In this document: piece by piece, positions 34,666-43,383 of the stretch
Position numbering within the stretch: the first letter of the stretch is position 1
How the letters are laid out: every line of letters begins with the position of its first letter
DNA from: UBA5018 sp947463165
Lineage (GTDB): Bacteria > Cyanobacteriota > Cyanobacteriia > PCC-6307 > Cyanobiaceae
Direction of reading: 5' to 3'
Length of the DNA: 64,000 nt
Assembly (NCBI GenBank): GCA_943371245.1
Contig: CALRTY020000009.1
Coordinates: forward strand, 1 to 64,000
Position numbers and translations under genes: made by a program
Notes under the pieces: model-generated
Seen by the model: the letters and a program-made list of their open reading frames with translations, nothing else
The model's database searches: none
Told to the model about the DNA's origin: nothing

Positions 34666-35940
34666 ATGAATCCTGATTTGGCCAAGCTAGATCCTGCTGA
34701 TCTGCAGCTATCTAGCTATCACTTTGAGCTACCTCAAGAGCGGATTGCCCAGCGGCCGCTCGAACCGCGCCATGCCGCCAAGCTGCTCGCCGTCGAGCCA
34801 AATCATCGGGCCAGTGCTGTCGATGGCTTTGGCGCGGCGGGGCAGGCATCAGGCCCTGAGGCTGCTGCCCAGGCGCGCCATCTCCAGGTGTGGGATCTGC
34901 ATCAGGAGCTGCATCCCGGCGACCTGCTGGTGGTAAACGACACCCGGGTGCTCAGGGCCCGCCTGCAGGGTCGTCGAGCCAACGGTGGAGCGGTGGAGCT
35001 GCTGGTGCTGGAACCCTGGCTACCCTCTCCTGGCCAGAATCAGCCATCCAGTCATAAAGAATTAGATCATCAAAATCAATTTGCCAGCTCAGCTGGCCCG
35101 GGTCAGTGGCTGTGTCTGGCTAAGCCGGCCAAAAAACTCAGTCCCGGTGATTGGATTGAAGTGCAGGCCAGCGGCCAGCCTAACCTGCGCCTGCAGGTGC
35201 TGGCCCGGGAGCCCGAAACTGGTGGGCGGATCGTGCAATTTCCCAGCGATTGCCTGGATGCGGCGTCCCTGGAGCCGCTCCTAGTGCGTTATGGGGCGAT
35301 TCCGCTGCCTCCTTACATCCATAGCCACAACGACGCAGACAACGACCGCTACCAAACCTGCTACGCGGCCCGCCCGGGAGCTGTAGCGGCGCCCACGGCC
35401 GGGCTGCACCTCAGCGAGCAACTGCTGGCGGCGATTAAGGCCCGAGGCGTGGAAATCGCCACCACCACCTTGCACGTGGGCCTGGGCACCTTTCGCCCGG
35501 TGGAAAGCGACGACCTCAGCCAGTTACAGCTGCACAGCGAATGGGTGGAGGTGACCGCCGCCCTGGTGGAGGCCGTGGCCGCCTGTCGTAGCCGCGGCGG
35601 CAGGGTGATCGCCGTGGGCACCACCAGCGTGCGCAGTCTGGAGGCGGTGGCCCAGCTGCATGGCGGCCAACTGGCGGCCCATACTGGGCCCGTAAATTTA
35701 GTGATTCAGCCTGGCTATCGCTTTGCGGTGGTGCAGGGTTTACTCACCAACTTCCACCTGCCCAAGAGCTCATTATTGCTGCTGGTGAGCGCTCTGATCG
35801 GCCGTCGTCGCCTATTGAATCTCTACGCAGAAGCCATCGAAAAAAACTATAGATTCTTTTCCTATGGCGACGCGATGTGGATACCGCCAGAAGCGGTACT
35901 TGAATCCTCAAGGCCAGAAGCACACTTCGAAAATCCCTAG
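34666..35940 (+). CDS. queA: S-adenosylmethionine:tRNA ribosyltransferase-isomerase
   Basis: 424 residues; makes epoxyqueuosine in the wobble base of tRNAs for Asp, Asn, His and Tyr. Signatures: SSYHFELPQERIAQRPLEPR, LVVNDTRVLRARL, CYAARPGAVAAPTAGLHLSE, ATTTLHVGLGTFRPV and LTNFHLPKSSLLLLVSA. ATG 34666 is preferred to the in-frame TTG 34651. It is about 70 residues longer than usual: two low-complexity inserts at about 45-72 (SAVDGFGAAGQASGPEAAAQ) and 122-147 (PGQNQPSSHKELDHQNQF...) interrupt the N-terminal half. Confidence 0.93.
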   Translation: MNPDLAKLDPADLQLSSYHFELPQERIAQRPLEPRHAAKLLAVEPNHRASAVDGFGAAGQASGPEAAAQARHLQVWDLHQELHPGDLLVVNDTRVLRARLQGRRANGGAVELLVLEPWLPSPGQNQPSSHKELDHQNQFASSAGPGQWLCLAKPAKKLSPGDWIEVQASGQPNLRLQVLAREPETGGRIVQFPSDCLDAASLEPLLVRYGAIPLPPYIHSHNDADNDRYQTCYAARPGAVAAPTAGLHLSEQLLAAIKARGVEIATTTLHVGLGTFRPVESDDLSQLQLHSEWVEVTAALVEAVAACRSRGGRVIAVGTTSVRSLEAVAQLHGGQLAAHTGPVNLVIQPGYRFAVVQGLLTNFHLPKSSLLLLVSALIGRRRLLNLYAEAIEKNYRFFSYGDAMWIPPEAVLESSRPEAHFENP

Positions 35941-36255
35941 ACCTCGCTGATCGTCTAGACTGGTAAAAAATAAACCGCTTAGGAGATAAACCGCCTAGGG
36001 AGACCCTGTAAGATCGCGATTTCGGCAATCCTGCCACCTCAAGCCTTCGCGGCCATGGGGTTCCCTAGGCCGTTACTGGGGTTTTCCAAGGCTCTCTGCG
36101 CGAGAGAAGCTGCCTAAACTGCCAAAGTTTCCAAAAGGATTCCTGCATTTCAGAAGCTGCCAAACTCGGATCCAGCGAGTGAAGTGCAAGCAAGTTGTCC
36201 AGGTTTCTTGCGCGATTTTTGTATTCTTGATAAAGCCGCTCGAAACGTAAATAAA

Positions 36256-36279
36256 AACCCCCTGACTAGTCGGGGGGTT
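36256..36279 (-). terminator. Bidirectional rho-independent terminator
   Basis: AACCCCC (36256-36262) pairs with GGGGGTT (36273-36279) around a loop that itself contains the palindrome GACTAGTC. On the minus strand it is followed by TTTTTATTT, a good U-tract, so it fits sodB transcripts best; on the plus strand it is followed by AATTGAT and could also stop queA. Confidence 0.8.
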
Positions 36280-36340
36280 AATTGATAAACAGATTAGGCT
36301 GACTGGAGCACTCCTTGAGAGTTATGGGCTGGCCGATGTT

Positions 36341-36476
36341 TTTGTTCAGCCAAAGCCGTGCCACAGTTAAAGCTGTAAATCATCTGAAGCTATGCTTTGA
36401 TTAAGGCTATGCTTCGATTAAGGCAATGGTTCGGTAAAGGCTTTAGTTAAGCTAAGGTTTTAGTTCAGCTAAAGCC
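36341..36476. repeat. Degenerate tandem repeat field
   Basis: A series of imperfect 15-20 base units built on GCTATGCTTYGATTAAG and GTTYAGCTAAAGCC (for example AGCTATGCTTTGATTAAGGCTATGCTTCGATTAAGG). The ends GGCTTTAG and CTAAAGCC near 36438-36475 form an inverted repeat. It lies just beyond the sodB terminator. Confidence 0.6.
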
Positions 36477-36534
36477 ATGAGCCATCGGCGGTGATAGATT
36501 GGCTGGCCCAGCCAAGTTGGCCAGGGAATGGAGA

Positions 36535-37134
36535 TCAGGCGGCGGCCAGGTTGGCAGCTACAAAATCCCAGTTAACCAGCTTCTCCAGGAAGGTGGTCAT
36601 GTAATCGGGACGACGATTCTGATAGTCGAGGTAGTAGGCGTGCTCCCACACATCCATGGTGAGCAGGGCGGTTTGGCCATGGGCTAGGGGCAGGTCGGCG
36701 TTGGCGGTCTTGGTGACCTTCAAGCTGCCGTTATCGAGCACCAGCCAGGCCCAGCCACTGCCGAACTGGGTGGCACCGGCGGCCTTGAACTGCTCCACAA
36801 AGGCTTCAAAGCTGCCTAGGTCGGCGTTGATCTTGTCGAGCAGGGCGCCGCTGGGGGCACCGCCACCGGCGGGCTTGATGCACTGCCAGTAGAAGCTGTG
36901 GTTCCAAACCTGGGCGGCGTTGTTGAAGATGCCCGCCTTGCCTGCGTCACCGGCCACAGCGACGATGGTTTCTTCGAGGCTGCTGTTTTCCAGTTCAGTG
37001 CCGGAGATCAGGTTGTTGAGGTTGGTCACGTAGGCCGCGTGATGCTTGCCGTGGTGAAACTCGAGGGTGGCGCGGGAAATGTGGGGTTCGAGCGCGTCGA
37101 GGTCGTAGGGCAGCGCGGGCAGCGTGTGAGCCAT
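36535..37134 (-). CDS. sodB: Iron superoxide dismutase
   Basis: 199 residues. All four metal ligands are seen: LEFHHGKHHAAYV (His), VWNHSFYW (His), and DVWEHAYYLDYQNRRPDY (Asp and His). The pattern AQVWNHSFYWQCIKPAGGG and TQFGSGWAWL marks the Fe rather than Mn form. It has no signal peptide, so it is cytosolic. The gene is monocistronic, with a terminator about 260 bases downstream, and lies a few kb from mntH. Confidence 0.95.
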   Translation of the reverse strand: MAHTLPALPYDLDALEPHISRATLEFHHGKHHAAYVTNLNNLISGTELENSSLEETIVAVAGDAGKAGIFNNAAQVWNHSFYWQCIKPAGGGAPSGALLDKINADLGSFEAFVEQFKAAGATQFGSGWAWLVLDNGSLKVTKTANADLPLAHGQTALLTMDVWEHAYYLDYQNRRPDYMTTFLEKLVNWDFVAANLAAA

Positions 37135-37454
37135 GGGACAAGGTGGTATGCAAAAGAATGCCTGCCGGAGTGTCCGACGGCGGCTGGCATCCTAACGATC
37201 GATAAAGATTTAGCCAGGCCGCTCTCAATCCCGCGGCCAGGCGCCAATGCAATCAAGTAGGGGCCACCCTCTAGTAAGCATGACCTAGTAACGCCGACCC
37301 GGGAGCCATCACTGAGGAGCCATCACTCAGGTGCATGAGCTGCAGCCATGATCTTTTGACCATGACCAAAAGCAGCTCAGTTAAGCGCCCCTGCCTAACA
37401 GTCATGACCATTAGGCCTGTGCTGCAGAGCCAAAGGCTTTGGATCAGTACTGAA

Positions 37455-37494
37455 GGGCTAGAGCCCACGGGCTAGAGCCCACGGGCTAGAGCCC
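37455..37494. repeat. 14-base tandem repeat, nearly 3 copies
   Basis: GGGCTAGAGCCCAC is repeated exactly at 37455-37468 and 37469-37482, with a third copy to 37494. Each unit contains the small palindrome GGGCTAGAGCCC, so a transcript could fold as serial mini-hairpins. It directly adjoins the hairpin at 37490-37522. Confidence 0.8.
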
Positions 37495-37525
37495 ATGGGC
37501 CACAGCTGGAAGGCCATGGGCTTTT
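37490..37525 (+). terminator. Hairpin with short T-run
   Basis: AGCCCATGGGCC (37490-37501) and GGCCATGGGCT (37512-37522) pair over 11 bases with one bulge, followed by TTT. As a terminator it would act on plus-strand transcripts, for which there is no upstream gene; as a structure on the minus strand it lies 85 bases after the FKBP gene's stop. Confidence 0.45.
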
Positions 37526-37608
37526 GGCTTAGGCGATTGGTGCCGATAGGTGAGCGGTTTGCTTGGAAACGGCCTTGGCCGGGGTCATAAGCCGGCCTGG
37601 CGAGAAAT

Positions 37609-38337
37609 TCAGCGGCCTACCTGAAGCAGTTCCACCTCAAAAATCAAGGTGGCATTGGCGGGGATCACACCGCCGGCGCCGCGTTCGCCGTAGGCCAGAT
37701 CGGGTGGGATCACCAGCTTGCGCTTGCCGCCCACCTTCATGCCGGCCACGCCTTCATCCCAGCCCTTGATCACCCGACCACCACCCAGGGGGAAGGAGAA
37801 GGGACCGCGGCCGTAGCTGCTATCAAATTCGCGGCCATCGGTGAGGGTGCCGCGGTAGTTCACCGAAACCGACTTACCGCTGACGGCCTCCTCGCCACTG
37901 CCAACCACAAGATCGGTAATCCGCAGACCCGAGGCGGTGGTGAGCTCCTTGGGGGCCACCAGATCGCCGCCTAGGGCTCCGGCCTGGGCGAGGTCGTTGT
38001 CGGCTGCGGCGCTAGTTGCTGCGGCGCTGCTGGGGGAGGCGGAATCGGGGGCCATGGCGAAAAGTGTGGGGTTGGGGTCTTCGGGATCGAGCTCGTAGCG
38101 GCCAAGGCCCCTGGCCTGTTGGCTGGCAACGGCGGGGCTGCGGCCAGGAGTGCCTCTGACGGCAGAGGCAATGCCAGCACTGCCGCCAAGAACGGCCGCG
38201 CTACTGAGGGAGGCGGTACCGGCGTCCACCGGGGGGGCCGCCTGGACGCTGGTGGGACTGACCAACTGGCTCACCAGGGCCAGTAGCAGGCAGGCCACAA
38301 AGACCGCAGAAGAGATCAGGATGTCTCGCATCGCCAA
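37609..38337 (-). CDS. FKBP-type peptidyl-prolyl isomerase, membrane-anchored or secreted
   Basis: 242 residues. Residues 8-34 (LISSAVFVACLLLALVSQLV...VQA) form a signal peptide or anchor. A 95-residue Ala/Ser-rich linker leads to a C-terminal FKBP domain (about 133-242) with GKSVSVNYRGTLTDGREFDS SYGRG, GGRVIKGWDEGVAGMKVGGK and IPPDLAYGERGAGGVIPANA, all active-site aromatics present. It should assist folding in the periplasm or thylakoid lumen. The start may be Met3 (MRDILIS). Confidence 0.9.
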   Translation of the reverse strand: MAMRDILISSAVFVACLLLALVSQLVSPTSVQAAPPVDAGTASLSSAAVLGGSAGIASAVRGTPGRSPAVASQQARGLGRYELDPEDPNPTLFAMAPDSASPSSAAATSAAADNDLAQAGALGGDLVAPKELTTASGLRITDLVVGSGEEAVSGKSVSVNYRGTLTDGREFDSSYGRGPFSFPLGGGRVIKGWDEGVAGMKVGGKRKLVIPPDLAYGERGAGGVIPANATLIFEVELLQVGR

Positions 38338-38492
38338 CCCGAAGTTGCTGGAATTCTGCCGGCTCGCCGGCTCGCCCCGAGTGCCAGCGCCATTGTTAGC
38401 CCAGCATTGTTAGTAGCTAGGTACCAGCAGCCGCACACCAGTAGCCAGGCCCGTGGCGGCGCTGGGCGAGCTGCCGTTTGCTGGCCCTGGAA

Positions 38493-38834
38493 TCAATCGG
38501 GGATTTCAGCCCTGTTCTGCTGCATCCTCTGGGCCTGCTCCAACCGATCGATGCGACCGCGCAGCTCGTCGAGCTCCCGCTGCCTGGCCAGGCCCAGATC
38601 CTGGAGCAGTTGGTCGCGGTTGCGCTCCAACTGCCGCTCGGCCTCCTGCTCCAGGCCGGGCGATTCGCCGCGCAGGGCCCGCAGCACGTCATCCACCAGG
38701 GCCTGGGCATGACGGGGATCGAGCCGGCCGCTCTGCACCCATTCCTGGCTCACGTAATTGAGCCGATCTGCCACCAAGTTGGTGGTGCCCAGCCCCCGCA
38801 AAAGCAACATCTGCAACAGGTTGTTGGAATCCAT
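38493..38834 (-). CDS. Phasin-like coiled-coil protein
   Basis: 113 residues from ATG 38834 (MDSNNLLQMLLLRGLGTTNL); an open frame upstream to 38951 is unnatural in composition. The sequence GLGTTNLVADRLNYVSQEWVQ and the C-terminal coiled coil with QLERNRDQLLQDLGLARQRE resemble the phasin/PHA-synthesis-regulator-like families of cyanobacteria. Whether this strain makes polyhydroxyalkanoate cannot be seen here. Divergent from lnt. Confidence 0.65.
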   Translation of the reverse strand: MDSNNLLQMLLLRGLGTTNLVADRLNYVSQEWVQSGRLDPRHAQALVDDVLRALRGESPGLEQEAERQLERNRDQLLQDLGLARQRELDELRGRIDRLEQAQRMQQNRAEIPD

Positions 38835-38940
38835 AGCGGTGGTTCGGCGGGAGATTGGCGAGGGTGGATGTGGCGAGTGAAGCGTGTGGCGTGAAGCCTG
38901 AACTGGGGAGTGACGGCGATGCCTGTTAGCTGGGCGGCCC

Positions 38941-40506
38941 ATGGGCACCATGGCGGTTTTTACGCTGCACGGCCAAAGGGAGCGCCAATTGACAGCTAAG
39001 GGTCTGGAGGCGCAGAGGCCAGGGGCATTGGGGGCGCTGCTGGCTAACGCTCAGGGGCGCTGGTGGTTGGTGGCGCCCCTTAGCGGCGGCCTGGCGGCAC
39101 TGGCCTTGCCGCCGCTGGGCTGGCCGCCTTTGCTCTGGCTGGCCCTGGCCGGACTTTGGGGGCTGGTGGAGTCGGCCCCACCGCTGCCGGCCGGCCTGCT
39201 CTGGGGCCTGGCGGCGATCGGGGTGAGCCATCGCTGGTTGCTGGGGTTGCACCCCCTCGACTGGATCGGCGTGCCGGCCCCGCTCAGCCTGCCCCTCTGC
39301 CTGCTGCTGCTGTTGGTTTGCGCCCTGGCCGCCGGGATTGGCGTGGCCTGCTGGCTGGCGCTGGCCCGGCGGCTGCGGCCGCGATCGCCGGCGGGGGCGC
39401 TGCTGCTGGCCAGCTGCTGGGGCCTGGCGGAGGTGGCCCTGGCCAGGGGACCTCTGTTCTGGCTGGGGTTGGGGGCCTCGGCCCTGCCGGGCGATCGGCC
39501 CCTGGCGGGGCTTGCTTCCCTGGGCGGCGCCGGCCTGGTGGCGGCGGTGCAGCTGCTGATTGGCTGGGGGATTAGCCGTTGCCTGGAGGCCAAAAAGCCA
39601 CTGGTTTGGGTGGCGATTACCGCGGCGATTGTTGCCGCTAGCCACGGTCTGGGGGCAGGGCTGTTGGCGGCCCAGCCGCTGGAGCAGGGCCATAGCGAGC
39701 GGCTGCTGGTGTTGCAGCCGGCGATTCCCACCCGCGAGAAGTTCACTTGGCACCAGCAACAACTGCTAAGGGCGCGGCTAAGGGCGGCTCTGGCCGAGGG
39801 GGCTGAGCGGCAGGTGGCGTCGGTGTTGCTGCCGGAGGGGGCCCTGGCTTTGCCGGCGGAATTGGCGGCGCCGGCGAAGGTGGAATTGATCAGCGGTGGT
39901 TTCCGAGTTCAACAGCGCCAGGGGGAAGCGGAACAGCGCAGCGCCCTGTTGCGCTTCCCGCCTGGGGAGCTGCAGCCCAGTAATTGGCTGGATAAGCACC
40001 GCCTGGTGCCCCTGGGCGAATGGGTGCCCTTGGCGGGCTTGATCCGCTGGAGCGGCCTATCGGCGGTGGGGGGATTGCAACCAGGGCCGCCATCGCGGCT
40101 GCTAGCCAGGCCGGCGGGCGCCATTGGCGGGGCAATTTGTTACGAGCTCTCCGACGGCCAGGCCCTGGCCAGGGCCAGCGCTGCGGGCGGGCGTTGGCTG
40201 CTGGCCAGTGCCAATCTGGATCCATATCCAGCGATGCTGCAGCACCAATTCGCGGCCTTGGCCCAGCTGCGGGCGATCGAGAGCGGCCGCTGGCTGGTGA
40301 GTGCCGCAAATACCGGACCGAGCCTGCTGGTGAATGCCCGCGGCCAGGTGGTGGCCCAGCTGCCAGCGGGCAGACCCAGCAGTGGCCTTTTCCAAATTGA
40401 ACAGCTCTCTGGCCTCAGCGTCTACGACCAGCTGGGGGAAGGGCCGCTGCTGCTATTGGCAGCATTGGGGGCTGGGGGGTTGCTGGCGAATCGGCTCTGG
40501 CGCTAG
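38941..40506 (+). CDS. lnt: Apolipoprotein N-acyltransferase
   Basis: 521 residues. About six to eight N-terminal transmembrane helices (residues 40-250) precede a nitrilase-like domain whose Glu-Lys-Cys triad is visible: E299 in LLPEGALAL, K352 in DKHRLVPLGEWVP and C400 in GGAICYELSD. The enzyme adds the third acyl chain to lipoproteins in the plasma membrane. ATG 38950 (MAVFTL) is an alternative start. A final hydrophobic helix (LLLLAALGAGGLLANRLW) ends the protein. Confidence 0.92.
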   Translation: MGTMAVFTLHGQRERQLTAKGLEAQRPGALGALLANAQGRWWLVAPLSGGLAALALPPLGWPPLLWLALAGLWGLVESAPPLPAGLLWGLAAIGVSHRWLLGLHPLDWIGVPAPLSLPLCLLLLLVCALAAGIGVACWLALARRLRPRSPAGALLLASCWGLAEVALARGPLFWLGLGASALPGDRPLAGLASLGGAGLVAAVQLLIGWGISRCLEAKKPLVWVAITAAIVAASHGLGAGLLAAQPLEQGHSERLLVLQPAIPTREKFTWHQQQLLRARLRAALAEGAERQVASVLLPEGALALPAELAAPAKVELISGGFRVQQRQGEAEQRSALLRFPPGELQPSNWLDKHRLVPLGEWVPLAGLIRWSGLSAVGGLQPGPPSRLLARPAGAIGGAICYELSDGQALARASAAGGRWLLASANLDPYPAMLQHQFAALAQLRAIESGRWLVSAANTGPSLLVNARGQVVAQLPAGRPSSGLFQIEQLSGLSVYDQLGEGPLLLLAALGAGGLLANRLWR

Positions 40507-40651
40507 CACCTTGCTTGCCATCGAACTGGCTGCCATAAATTCAACTTAATTATGCCAATTTATGCACTGGCACACCGACCAAGGTTTTGCCTGCGGCATC
40601 GCCGGACAGGCGCCCCCAGGCTGACCAGGCTGGCCAAAAGACCAGGCTCGG

Positions 40652-40951
40652 ATGACCTTAATCAATCGAATCAATGATGATAAACATAGATCAAGCAACA
40701 ATAGATCAAGTAAATATATTCGCCACCGAAATTCTTCGATCACGACCGGCCTTGATTTTGTTGAATTAACAAAAATTAGCCGTGGTGACAATTTCTCGAT
40801 AAAAAGTTTGTGGTTCTACCGATTCGTGCGGGCTGTTGCGGTGGTCATGGGCCTGCTCCTGTTGGCGGCACTTCCCCTGTCCGCCACGGTGCTGCTGCTG
40901 GCGGCCCTGCCGCTGGTGCTGAAGGCCCTAGATCCAGACAATGCCCATTGA
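40652..40951 (+). CDS. Possible small membrane protein
   Basis: 99 residues. The first 60 are charged and Ser/Asn-rich from AT-rich DNA; residues 65-92 (AVAVVMGLLLLAALPLSATVLLLAALPLVL) form a long hydrophobic hairpin or one helix with high-GC codons typical of the host. No family recognised. The real start may be later, for example near the Trp-Phe-Tyr before the helix. The rest of 40507-41038 shows nothing else; an antisense ORF at 40546-40791 is less convincing. Confidence 0.4.
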   Translation: MTLINRINDDKHRSSNNRSSKYIRHRNSSITTGLDFVELTKISRGDNFSIKSLWFYRFVRAVAVVMGLLLLAALPLSATVLLLAALPLVLKALDPDNAH

Positions 40952-41038
40952 TTGACTGGGTGTGTTGTGAATAGGCCAGTTTTTCTCTACTAACAGGTGT
41001 TTAAATAGCTTTTTAGATATTCCCGCAAGCTGGAAAAA

Positions 41039-42355
41039 TTATAAAATCAGGGAGAGCAGCAAGCTGGCGTTAATCGCCACGATCAGGGCAGCGCAGCCCC
41101 AGCTGAGGATCACCAGCCAAGGGGGCGCCAGCAGGTTGCCCATCAGGCCAGGCCTGCTGCAAAACAGAATTAGGGGAATCACCGCAAAGGGCAGTTGCAA
41201 ACTGAGCACCACCTGACTGAGTATCAACAGCTGGTTGATGGCCGATTCCCCTAGCAAAAGAACGGTGCCCAGGGCTGGCACCAGGGCCAGGCAGCGGGTG
41301 AGCAGCCGGCGTTGCCAGTCGGGTAGGCGAATTTGCAGAAAGCCATCCATCACGATTTGACCGGCCAGGGTGGCGGTGAGGCTGGAGCTCTGACCGGCCG
41401 CCAGCAGGGCCACCGCGAACAAAGTGCTGGCCAGGGCGGTGCCCAGGGTGGGGGTGAGCAGCCGATAGGCCTCGTGCAGATCGGCCACCGGTTGCAGCTG
41501 TTGGCCATGGAAGCTGCCGGCGGCCAGGATCAGGATTGAGCAGTTAATTAAAAACGCCAAACTCAATGCCAATACCGCATCCCAGGTGCTGTAGCGCAGG
41601 GCCCAGTGGCGGGCCATCGGATCGATGGGCCAGCGCCTGGACTGTACCAAAGAGGAATGCAAATAGAGGTTGTGGGGCATCACCGTGGCCCCCAAGATGC
41701 CGGCGGCCAAAAACAATTCATTACCTTGACGGGGGTTGATGCCTCGGGGCCAAAAGCCCTGGATCACCTCGCCCCAATCCGGCTTTAGCAGCAGCAGTTC
41801 CACCGCAAAACAGCCTCCCACCAGGGCAATCAAGCTGATCGCCACCAGTTCCAAACCCCTTACGCCCCATTGCTGCAGCAACAGCAGCAGCAGCGTGTCG
41901 GCCACGGTGAGGGCCACCCCCCAGGCCAATGGCAGACCAAACAACAGCTGCAGGGCGATGGCGCTACCCACCAGCTCGGCCAGATCACAGGCGATGATCG
42001 CCAGCTCAGCCATCAGCCACAGGGGCAGGCGCCAGCGGCCCGGCAGCAGGCGGGCACTGGCCTGGGCCAGGTCCATGCCGGTGGCGATCCCCAGCCGACA
42101 GCAAAGCGACTGCAACAGGGTGGCCATCAGGCTGGAGAGGGCCACCACCCAGAGCAGCCGGTAGCCAAGGGTGGAGCCCGCCGCCAGATCCGTCGCCCAG
42201 TTGCCCGGATCCATGTAGCCGATCGCCACCAGGTAGGCGGGGCCCAGCACCTGCAAAAAGGTGCGCCAGCTGCCCCGCCTGGGTTGAACCTCCACCGAGG
42301 GGCCTTGCCAGTCTCGGAATTTAGAAGGTTGCAGCGGCTGCTTCACTCCCATCAC
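41039..42355 (-). CDS. mntH: Nramp-family Mn2+/Fe2+ transporter
   Basis: 438 residues with about eleven transmembrane helices. The metal-site motif in TM1 is GYMDPGNWATDLAAGS (Asp-Pro-Gly-Asn) and TM6 carries GATVMPHNLYLHSSLVQ (Met-Pro-His), both intact. Proton-coupled uptake of manganese, essential for the photosystem II oxygen-evolving cluster, is the likely role. The upstream AT-rich spacer (42356-42620) would hold its promoter. Start at MMGVKQ; the second Met is equally possible. Confidence 0.92.
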   Translation of the reverse strand: MMGVKQPLQPSKFRDWQGPSVEVQPRRGSWRTFLQVLGPAYLVAIGYMDPGNWATDLAAGSTLGYRLLWVVALSSLMATLLQSLCCRLGIATGMDLAQASARLLPGRWRLPLWLMAELAIIACDLAELVGSAIALQLLFGLPLAWGVALTVADTLLLLLLQQWGVRGLELVAISLIALVGGCFAVELLLLKPDWGEVIQGFWPRGINPRQGNELFLAAGILGATVMPHNLYLHSSLVQSRRWPIDPMARHWALRYSTWDAVLALSLAFLINCSILILAAGSFHGQQLQPVADLHEAYRLLTPTLGTALASTLFAVALLAAGQSSSLTATLAGQIVMDGFLQIRLPDWQRRLLTRCLALVPALGTVLLLGESAINQLLILSQVVLSLQLPFAVIPLILFCSRPGLMGNLLAPPWLVILSWGCAALIVAINASLLLSLIL

Positions 42356-42656
42356 TCAGGCATCCAGGCTGCCACCACGGTTGCCGCCAGCTGCCTTGGC
42401 CTAAGCCCTGGGCAAAGCTGCCTGGGTGAAGTTGCCAGAGTGAAGAGCAATCCGGAGCAAGGGGGCCCTGGCTGAGCCAAGCCCACTCGAATGCCCATGT
42501 TAATGCACGTACTCATATCTGTATACATAGCTAAACCCGCGCGAATGATCGTGCCGATGACAATATAAACTTAAATTCGGTCACTTCGAAAAATCAAGAA
42601 ACAATTGATTACTGCATAATTTTGGCTATAATTGGCTGAGCAGTTGTACGTCATCT

Positions 42657-43060
42657 GTGGGTCAGAGAGGCTTCTGGGTCGACCAGCAAAGAGTCGCGAA
42701 GCTCCAGGATAAAAAGACTGTTCACAAGCGCCTGGCTGATTCCATACCATGGAAATCATTCCGCCCACTGCTTGACAATGGTTTTGCGCATGAGCGCAAG
42801 AGCAATGCAGGACGCAAGAGGATTGATCCGCTAGACCTTTTCATCCGATTAGCGACAAGGCTAAGAAAATGAATCGAGTAAAGTCGGCAATCAGGGCTTG
42901 CGTAGAGCATGTCTTCGGGTGTATGACCATGTCCATGGGTGGAAAGATGACAAGAAAGATCGGACTGGAGAGAACCGAGATATAGTGGGGACTCAAGAAT
43001 CTGACTTTTAACTTCCTTCGTTATCTCCAGCGCTCTTGCAGTATTAAATTAGCTGTATGA
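42657..43060 (+). mobile_element. IS5-type transposase remnant with internal deletion
   Basis: Two pieces of one transposase are fused by a deletion. The N-terminal piece (42657-42872) reads GQRGFWVDQQRVAKLQDKKT ... IPWKSFRPLLDNGF ... ERKSNAGRKRIDPLDLF, the IS5-family start. The C-terminal piece (42869-43060, shifted frame) reads VEHVFGCMTMSMGGKMTRKI ... WGLKNLTFNFLRYLQR, the IS5-family end, with an in-frame TAG at 42983-42985. The DDE core is gone, so the element is dead. A terminator follows at 43128. Terminal inverted repeats were not resolved. Confidence 0.85.
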
Positions 43061-43127
43061 ATCTCTCGGAAAAGCACTCATAAATTTAGCGATCTAGACA
43101 GGGATCGATATTGCTTTATTCCGACCT

Positions 43128-43151
43128 GCCGCCGCTGAGGCGGCTTTTTTT
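43128..43151 (+). terminator. Rho-independent terminator after IS5 remnant
   Basis: GCCGCC (43128-43133) and GGCGGC (43139-43144) enclose a GCTGA loop and are followed by seven T. It would end plus-strand transcripts from the transposase remnant. The remaining sequence from 43152 to 43383 shows no gene. Confidence 0.8.
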
Positions 43152-43383
43152 ATGCCCGTAGAGTTTCTGAGAATTAGTTCTTTATCGAGGTGCTCTTTAT
43201 CCATTAAGTGCATCTTAAACCATCCTAGATCTCGTCAATCTCATGATTAGAGAAGCATTGCAGCTACTAAATTGCCTCTGACTCACAGGGGCTGAGTCGG
43301 TTTATTCGTGGTGCCCCTAAGTGCGGCCAAGTCAGATTGATTGCGAAGCGCGTTTATCGCATGCTACTTTAACACTTTGCGTT

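Larger units (their letters stand above)
35941..36534. other. Spacer between convergent queA and sodB
   Basis: 594 bases without a supported gene. It holds a short direct repeat GATAAACCGCYTAGGGAG-like at about 35970-36000, a strong bidirectional terminator at 36256-36279 and a degenerate repeat field at 36341-36476. Nothing resembling a tRNA or small ORF of natural composition was seen. Confidence 0.6.
37135..37608. other. Spacer upstream of sodB
   Basis: 474 bases that must contain the sodB promoter, though no -10/-35 pair is convincing. Features: a direct repeat GAGCCATCACTSAGG at about 37303-37332, the 14-base tandem repeat at 37455-37494 and a hairpin at 37490-37522. A minus-strand 65-codon ORF at 37271-37468 has no natural composition and is not called. 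Confidence 0.5.

Noticed and set aside
35941..36534. tRNA or structured RNA gene in the queA-sodB spacer
   Set aside because: No cloverleaf or T-loop sequence found by eye; only a terminator and repeats are visible.
37455..37494. Possible CRISPR-like array
   Set aside because: Units are contiguous 14-base repeats without spacers and no cas genes are present.
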